Made by a program: the position numbers and the translations under genes
The notes under the pieces: generated by a model
Databases searched by the model: none
What the model was told of the DNA's origin: nothing
Seen by the model: the letters and a program-made list of their open reading frames with translations, nothing else
Shown here: positions 7,196-11,774 of the stretch, in pieces
Position numbering within the stretch: the stretch's first letter is position 1
Layout of the letters: the number at the start of each line of letters is the position of its first letter
Assembly (NCBI GenBank): GCA_900617975.1
Contig: UZAE01012416.1
Span: 30,853 to 42,626 of the forward strand
Direction: 5' to 3'
DNA: 11,774 bases
DNA from: Rodentolepis nana
Lineage: Eukaryota > Platyhelminthes > Cestoda > Cyclophyllidea > Hymenolepididae

Positions 7196-7840
7196 AGGTG
7201 TGTAGTTTTTGAAGACTACTGACTAGACCTCCCATTTTCTTCAGGTGACGCGTCTCTACCCATGCATGCCTATAACCAAAGAGACAAAGTGTATATAAGA
7301 AGGAATCGACGAACTACCACATTTTACTCCATTTCGCATGCTACTCACAATCCAGTTTGCACTCTCCCAACCCCCCCCCCCAGTAATGACTCCACCAACT
7401 TTTCTCCCAATCACTCCTCCCACTCATTCCTTCAATACTGACTAAAGATTAAGTGGCTCATCCTCTGTCATATCAGTTTTACAAATTTTGGCTTTAAACA
7501 CCAGAATTTATGTAAAAAACGCCTTAAACGCAAGCTTTCTTCTTGTCTCTTTAACGATTAGGCTATCAATGCCACCTCCATTAAAGTTAATTGGCTCATT
7601 CCCTTCTGACTAATACTGCAAGGTAAAAAGTGTTAAATTTAAAATTTGGTGCAAGTATTTGGCTTTAACTTGCTCTTTTTATTACTCTTCTTGGCAAAGA
7701 AACAGAGGCATAAGACGGAATAAAGGACATTTTAGTGTTATCTATGGTGGACGTGGAAACGTAACCAATGGACCTAAATTTGAATAAATTAAAATCAATG
7801 TAGGTTTGATTTTTCCAACCTAACTTGATTCACGTTAATT
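7196..7840. other. Stretch without a supported gene, with a TATA-like site
   Basis: TATATAAG at 7292-7299 is followed 38 bases later by an ATG at 7338. That opens a 35-codon frame ending in TAA at 7443-7445, rich in proline and threonine because of an 11-C run. The arrangement resembles a promoter and a short reading frame, but nothing else supports it and I regard it as probably chance. No further features were seen to 7840. Confidence 0.35.
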
Positions 7841-7856
7841 CCTAATAGAGGAGTGT
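7841..7856. repeat. Left target-site duplication of copy D
   Basis: CCTAATAGAGGAGTGT, matching 8184-8199 at 14 of 16 positions. Confidence 0.85.
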
Positions 7857-8183
7857 TTATTTATTTATTTATATCAAATGACAGACGCTATGATAGTTAT
7901 CATTAGCTCTTTAGTCGACTTCAGGCTTCACAGAGGGGAATGAACACCAAAGTGAAAAAAGTCGAGAGAAGGTGGGAATAGAAGAGTGTTTCAAAGATAT
8001 AAAAGAGATAGACACAAAGGTAGAAAAAAGGTGAGATGAGTACTGTGAAAGTAGTCGAATATAACATGCAGTGGGGTGATGGTAGTTTGAAGTCAGAAGT
8101 CAACTACCGATTGATAGACATTTTTGCCGCATGAGTATACGTTACCCAGGGTGCACCACGTGGAGGTAAGTCTATCGCACACT
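7857..8183 (-). mobile_element. SINE-like repeat, copy D (full length, 16-bp TSD)
   Basis: The best-preserved copy, 327 bp, head at the right. On the + strand it begins with the tail (TTATTTATTTATTTATATC), then AAATGACAGACGCTATGATA, the CTTCACAGAGGGG block, a GAAAAAAGTCGAG block, TTTGAAGTCAGAAGTCAACT at about 8086-8105 and the CACCACGTGGAGG head. It ends at ACACT just before the flank. The 16-base flanking duplication, with two mismatches, shows insertion with target duplication and modest age. The tail is an (ATAA) repeat when read from the head, so the 3' end is not poly(A). That suggests mobilisation by a LINE that recognises this tail type. Confidence 0.93.
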
Positions 8184-8199
8184 CCTAATCGATGAGTGT
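8184..8199. repeat. Right target-site duplication of copy D
   Basis: CCTAATCGATGAGTGT, 14 of 16 bases equal to 7841-7856. Confidence 0.85.
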
Positions 8200-8820
8200 A
8201 AAAGCATATGAAATGCTCTAGCATAAAAACATCCTAATTCAATTCTGCATCTACCAAAATAGACATCAAATCAGGCTTAAAATAATTTAATTTAAGGATA
8301 CATTTTTGAAATTTGTATATAGACTAAAATTTCAAAGACACTGGAATCACCAAAGTACTCGAATTTAATTCTTCATAATCGAGTTTGGCTGACAAATATA
8401 TTAAATTTATTTAATATCATTTGACTGAATATCATAAAAACAATTTCTTATATATGCGTTATTTGGCATTAACTTCGATTTCAAAAATTTTTTATTAATT
8501 ATTTTAATTAATCAAGCTCTGTTATCGTTCCTCTCATAATTGGCTTCCATTTGGCTCCAATATCTCAACGCACATTGATTCATTATACACTGATTTCAAA
8601 TATTTATTGTTACAAATAATATTTGGAAGTCAGTAAAATATATTACAGTAATTTTTGGAAATATTTGTGATTGGTGGATTTTCCAATAATTGAGGAAGCA
8701 TTCTGGATACCAGAATGATTTTTTTTATAAACCCAATTATTATTTATTTTTTATAAACAGGCATATTGCTCTAACGGGTTGATTTAACATTAATACATTT
8801 AAATTAAGGTAATATGCATC
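8200..8820. other. AT-rich stretch with small inverted repeats
   Basis: No gene seen. It contains an imperfect palindrome around 8597-8627 (CAAATATTTATTGT against ACAAATAATATTTG) and a perfect 8-bp hairpin at 8699-8717. A T-rich segment follows in which TTTTTTATAAAC occurs twice. Confidence 0.45.
8699..8717. repeat. Perfect short hairpin followed by a T run
   Basis: CATTCTGG, a three-base loop ATA, and CCAGAATG, followed after two bases by eight T. Such a shape would be a terminator in bacteria. In an animal genome it has no assigned role, and chance is the default. Confidence 0.4.
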
Positions 8821-8872
8821 AATTATTATTATTATTATATCAAATGGCAGGCGATTTGAAAGTTATCAAGAG

Positions 8873-8950
8873 CCCTTTAGCTGACTTTGGGCTTCACAGA
8901 GAGGAGGAGGACCCTTTAGCTGACTTTGGGCTTCACAGAGAGGAGGAGGA
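8873..8950. repeat. Perfect 39-bp tandem duplication inside copy E
   Basis: Two identical units, 8873-8911 and 8912-8950, each beginning CCCTTTAGCTGACTTTGGGC and ending GAGGAGGAGGA. Other copies of the family have a single unit here. The lack of any difference suggests that the duplication is recent compared with the family's divergence, probably by replication slippage at the GAGGAGG run. Confidence 0.9.
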
Positions 8951-9182
8951 AGGGTGACAAAAAGGTTGTAAGGGGGGAGGCAGAAGAGTGATTCGCGGAT
9001 GTAAAAGAGACAGACAGACACAAAGGTAGAAAAAAGGTGAGGTGAGTACTGTGGAAGGGGGTCGAATATGACATAAAGTGGGGTCATGGTAGTTTGAAGT
9101 CAGAAGTCAACTGCCGGTTAATAGACTTATTTTTCGTGTAAGCATAGGTTGCCCAGGGTGCACCACGTTGCGAGAAGTCTAT

Positions 9183-9198
9183 CACACACACACACACA
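9183..9198. repeat. (CA)8 microsatellite in the head of copy E
   Basis: Eight CA units where other copies have only CACACCCC, so this is an expansion of the native CACA at the element's end. Confidence 0.85.
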
Positions 9199-9201
9199 CC
9201 C

Positions 9202-9882
9202 AATTTTATCAAAATATAAGCCAAGAAAAGACTATAAAATGAAATGTATTGCAAAAATGGTTGAAAAAGTAATTTGAATACTCTAAGAATTTTCCACATG
9301 AAAGAGGATGGAAATCAAATATGTTCAGAAATTGAGGATACTCGAAGGGGAGTATCATGTGAGCCTTTGGAATTACGGGACATAATCTTTAAATGCTAAA
9401 AGTTACAAACATGCGGCATTATTGTTCTGGGTTATTTTGCATGAAAAGGTTAGACGAATGGATAAATGTTTGTGTTCATTCAAGCCCTCATAATTTATTG
9501 TTTTTTTTTAAGGCAGCATGATAATTGACGAGCAGTTGAATGTGAGAGAATAATTTAAACAATGAAATTGATTAAAGACGTTCAGTTCGAAATTTTAATG
9601 AAATAGAGGAAAAAAATGATTTTAACTGCACATTTGTAAGTTTACGACAGCTTTAGAAATTGAGATGCCATTAAAGGAATTATGTTTGCATGTATGCACG
9701 GAGCATATTGCAAAAGATTTCATAATGCTCGAAATAAAAGCCAAAACGCTTCGAAGGATGCTACAGCAAGTAATTTGCGAGATGAATTGACCTCAACGCC
9801 TGCGTGGCCTCGAATCATTTGAAGTCATCAATGAACTTTGTTGGCTATCCTCATTTCAATTATCGTCACTAGTGGATATCAG
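9202..9882. other. Intergenic DNA, nothing recognised
   Basis: AT-rich with no open frame of note. A small perfect inverted repeat, GATACTC and GAGTATC with a six-base loop, lies at 9337-9356. No gene, RNA or local repeat copy was found. Confidence 0.45.
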
Positions 9883-10127
9883 GTAGGGATAGAACTTCAA
9901 AGTGAAAAAAAGTCGAGAAGGGGGGGGGAGACAGAAGAGTATTTCAAAGACAGACACAAAGGAAGAAAAAAGGTGAGATGAGTACTGTGAAAGTAGTCGA
10001 ATATGACATACAGTGGGGTGATGGTAGTTTGAAGTTAGAAGTCAACTACTGATTGATAGACATTTTTGCCGTATGATTATACGTTGTCCAGGGTGCACCA
10101 CGTGGAGGTAAGTCTATTGCACACCCC
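9883..10127 (-). mobile_element. SINE-like repeat, copy F, inverted head part
   Basis: The head-side three quarters of the element, head at the right, ending CGCACACCCC-like at 10120-10127. It lacks the tail at its left end, where it breaks off around the CTTCAAAGTGAAAAAAAG block. Instead, the missing tail lies on the other side of the head in opposite orientation (next entry). Family motifs present are the long G run after AGTCGAGAAG, GAGTACTGTGAAAG, GAAGTCAACTACTG and CACCACGTGGAGG. Confidence 0.85.
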
Positions 10128-10166
10128 ATGATACCTATCATAACGCCTGCCATTTGAAAAAAAAAA
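10128..10166 (+). mobile_element. Copy F, tail segment in opposite orientation with A10
   Basis: The sequence CTATCATAACGCCTGCCATTTG is split across 10134-10156 and is the family's tail end read on the + strand. It is followed by ten A (10157-10166) in place of the ATATAAATAAA tail. It abuts the head of the inverted part without spacer. About 30 bases between the two parts are absent compared with full copies. A 5' inversion formed during target-primed reverse transcription (twin priming) would give exactly this order. Confidence 0.75.
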
Positions 10167-10780
10167 CCACTGGCTTAATAAAATTAACCAGAAAGCATAC
10201 CATTATTATATATCGGTGGCACCGTTAACATACTACACGTACTTGCAACAATGTTACCAGTTGGCACTAATCCAGCATAAAGATTATATTTCGTAAATCT
10301 TTGCGTTTAAGTGTAATGCAAGTAACTTAAGCATTATCATTGCATAAGAAAGATATTTTTAAAAAATGGAGTTAGATTGTAAAATTGTCGTTATTTTTCA
10401 CTGTTTAAATTAAAAATAATAAGCTTTCGTGGCCGCATTTTTAAAAAAGATCTATCATTTTCTTATCTGCTTAACAATAAAATAAGTTTTTTATTTCATA
10501 TAGGCAACATGGATATGCGCAGTCAAAAATACTTAGTTAGTCCATAATTTTATCTAAAACGTTACTTTTGCACAGAAATTATTTAAATCAATCGATGTGC
10601 CTCTGTCAAAAGCTGTATAAAAGTAAAGTGAATAATTTTTCAAATTTCTCTTCAAAGATGCATTGATTCAAACATCTTTTCAATTCATTTGGACTGGAAA
10701 CTAGTGCCACAAAATAAATGGTGGATCTTTTGCAGACGTTCAACACTTATCACGGATTGAGGATTTTTTATTTTAAATTT
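10167..10780. other. AT-rich intergenic DNA, nothing recognised
   Basis: No open frame, repeat copy or RNA gene that I can support. Confidence 0.5.
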
Positions 10781-11232
10781 GGGATGTGGGATAGACTTTC
10801 CTCCACGTGGTGCACCCTGGACAACGTATACTCATACGGCAAAAAGTCTATAAACCGGCAGTTGACTTCTGACTTCAAATAAAAGTCTATCAATCGGCAG
10901 TTGACTTCTCACTTCAAACTAAAGTCTATTACCTGGCAGTTGACTTCAAACTACCATGAGTAAGTCTATTAACTGGCAGTTGACTTCTGAGTTCAAACTA
11001 TCATGACCCCAAGTCTATTAATCGGCAGTTGACTTCTGACTTCAATTACCATGATCTATTAACTGGCAGTTGACTTCTCTATGTCATATTCGGTCTATAA
11101 ATATGGCTATTGACTTCTGACTTCAAACTACCATCACCCCATTGTATGGCAGTTGACTTCTGACTTCAAAATTTCATGAACCAACTGTTTGTCATATTCC
11201 AACACTTTCACAGTACTCATCTTGCCTTTTCC
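10781..11232 (+). mobile_element. SINE-like repeat, copy G, internally amplified and truncated
   Basis: Begins GGGATGTGGGATAGACTTTC and carries the CTCCACGTGGTGCACCCTGG core and ACTCATACGGCAAAAAGTC at the usual spacing. Instead of one AGTCTAT plus GGCAGTTGACTTCTGACTTC unit it has eight, and then resumes the family order (GTCATATTCCAACACTTTCA, CAGTACTCATCTTGCC). It stops at about 11232, about halfway along the element, where LINE endonuclease coding sequence starts. No tail is present. Confidence 0.88.
10844..11183 (+). repeat. Eight-unit tandem array inside copy G
   Basis: TTGACTTC recurs at 10862, 10901, 10940, 10980, 11029, 11070, 11110 and 11153, that is at spacings of 39, 39, 40, 49, 41, 40 and 43 bases. 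Each unit has a form of TCTATTAACTGGCAG before the motif (weak in the last). Most have TCAAACTACCATGA after it, some trimmed. Every other copy in the window has a single unit. Units differ from each other by substitutions and small deletions, so the array is not brand new. Confidence 0.9.
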
Positions 11233-11774
11233 AAATACAGAAAATCCTGCAAACCTATGATGTAGACATTTTCACAATTATGGAAGCAAACATTTCGGAT
11301 GACAAACTGAAGTACTACCAATTCCCAGGTTACACCCTGTACAATCTACCTAAATACCGGCAAGTTGCGAGTGGAATTCTAACTGGAGTAAAAGAAGGCC
11401 TCACCTCACACTACGACCTAATCAAGGTATGAGCTCGACACAAGACAAATGTGAAATAATCGGATTAAATGTTTGGAAATGTCAAAACCACTTCAAGATA
11501 TATGCAGTCTATAATCCACCCCAGAATTGTCCCAACTTTGACTTTCTGAACATCTCACACAAAACTATAGTATTAGGAGACTTCAACGCCCACTACACCA
11601 GATGGAGCTACAAGGATACGAACATAGCTGGAAAGGAAATTGAAGACATGCTAAATAGCAACCCTCTGGAACTTATTTACAGCAATGAGGATCCGGCTAC
11701 ATATTTGCACTACAATGGAACCAGAACAACTCCTGATTTACTCTTGGCTTCAAGCGACATCAGTGAGCATACCC
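11233..11774 (+). mobile_element. LINE (non-LTR retrotransposon) endonuclease region, 5'-truncated, frameshifted, cut by window end
   Basis: Coding sequence for an apurinic-type endonuclease (exonuclease-endonuclease-phosphatase fold), the domain LINE ORF2 proteins use to nick target DNA. It starts inside the domain (KILQTYDVDIFTIMEAN). The first strand with its catalytic asparagine is missing, while the catalytic glutamate is in MEAN at 11280-11291. The frame continues through RQVASGILTGVKEGL to a stop at about 11430 and resumes one frame over at 11429 (MSSTQDKCEIIGLNVW). This fits loss of one base near 11427. Downstream are YNPP (11510-11521), GDFNAH with the catalytic aspartate and asparagine (11576-11593), and TTPDLLL (11726-11746). 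The final SDH-type histidine motif and the reverse transcriptase would lie beyond the window. The pattern recalls jockey/CR1-like elements of invertebrates; the clade is my inference. This copy cannot make the protein as it stands. Confidence 0.88.

Larger units (their letters stand above)
8821..9201 (-). mobile_element. SINE-like repeat, copy E (enlarged by internal duplication)
   Basis: Head at the right, tail at the left as an (ATT) repeat running into ATATCAAATGGCAGGCG. It is longer than other copies because of a perfect 39-base tandem duplication at 8873-8950 and a (CA)8 run replacing the simple head end at 9183-9198. The family motifs GAGTACTGTGGAAGG and TTTGAAGTCAGAAGTCAACT are intact. 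The CACGTG core is changed to CACGTT. No convincing target-site duplication: CAATTATTAT before the tail and CAATTTTATC after the head agree only partly and overlap the tail. Confidence 0.88.

Noticed and set aside
7292..7445. TATATAAG with a 35-codon proline and threonine rich frame downstream
   Set aside because: The frame depends on an 11-C homopolymer, is very short, and TATA-like strings are common in AT-rich DNA.
7921..9299. Several minus-strand frames beginning MTSDFKLPSP or similar
   Set aside because: They are translations of the SINE-like repeat and its flanks, recurring only because the repeat recurs. They have no conserved start and break at different places in different copies.
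10844..11183. CRISPR-like regular spacing of repeats
   Set aside because: The units are contiguous diverged copies of a retroelement segment with no unique spacers, in an animal genome. It is a tandem array, not a CRISPR.

Overview
The window looks like nuclear DNA of an invertebrate animal. It is AT-rich, the long open frames are interrupted or bounded by splice-like signals, and there is no bacterial gene packing. It is crowded with retrotransposon-derived repeats. I cannot fix the phylum from the sequence. No complete gene lies inside the window.

Three things organise it. (1) A small inverted family of F-box-like genes lies at about 2.1-5.3 kb. An intact-looking coding exon on the + strand (4211-5014) encodes an N-terminal F-box-like segment and an unfamiliar C-terminal domain. 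A diverged relative in opposite orientation (2095-2829) carries two frameshifts and an in-frame stop but keeps homology to the end of the reading frame. A third scrap (5157-5279) keeps only the middle of the protein. (2) Eight copies of one SINE-like repeat, about 320 bp long, cover about 22 % of the window: 791-1092, 1560-1830, 3020-3329, 6866-7183, 7857-8183, 8821-9201, 9883-10166 and 10781-11232. In the orientation used here the head has a CCACGTGGTGCACC palindromic core, the middle has a GTTGACTTCTGACTTC motif, and the end is a TGCCATTTGATATAAATAAA-type tail. Two copies have clear target-site duplications (12/12 and 14/16 bases). One is inverted against its own tail, one has an internal 39-bp duplication, and one has its internal motif multiplied into eight units. 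(3) At the right end a LINE-type endonuclease reading frame (11233-11774) begins directly after the broken last copy and runs off the window. It has lost its N-terminus and carries one frameshift.

Between 5.8 and 6.6 kb there are candidate exons of an unrecognised gene. Two of them (5828-5874 and 5976-6053) have good splice sites and compatible phases across a 101-bp intron. Another candidate exon with a start codon lies at 3511-3567. The rest (1-790, 1093-1559, 3568-4167, 5280-5827, 6551-6853, 7196-7840, 8200-8820, 9202-9882, 10167-10780) is AT-rich intergenic or intronic sequence in which I see no supported gene.

The F-box family, if expressed, would supply substrate adaptors for SCF-type ubiquitin ligases. 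The repeats and LINE are parasitic sequence, probably mobilised by LINE machinery. I see no functional link between the two.
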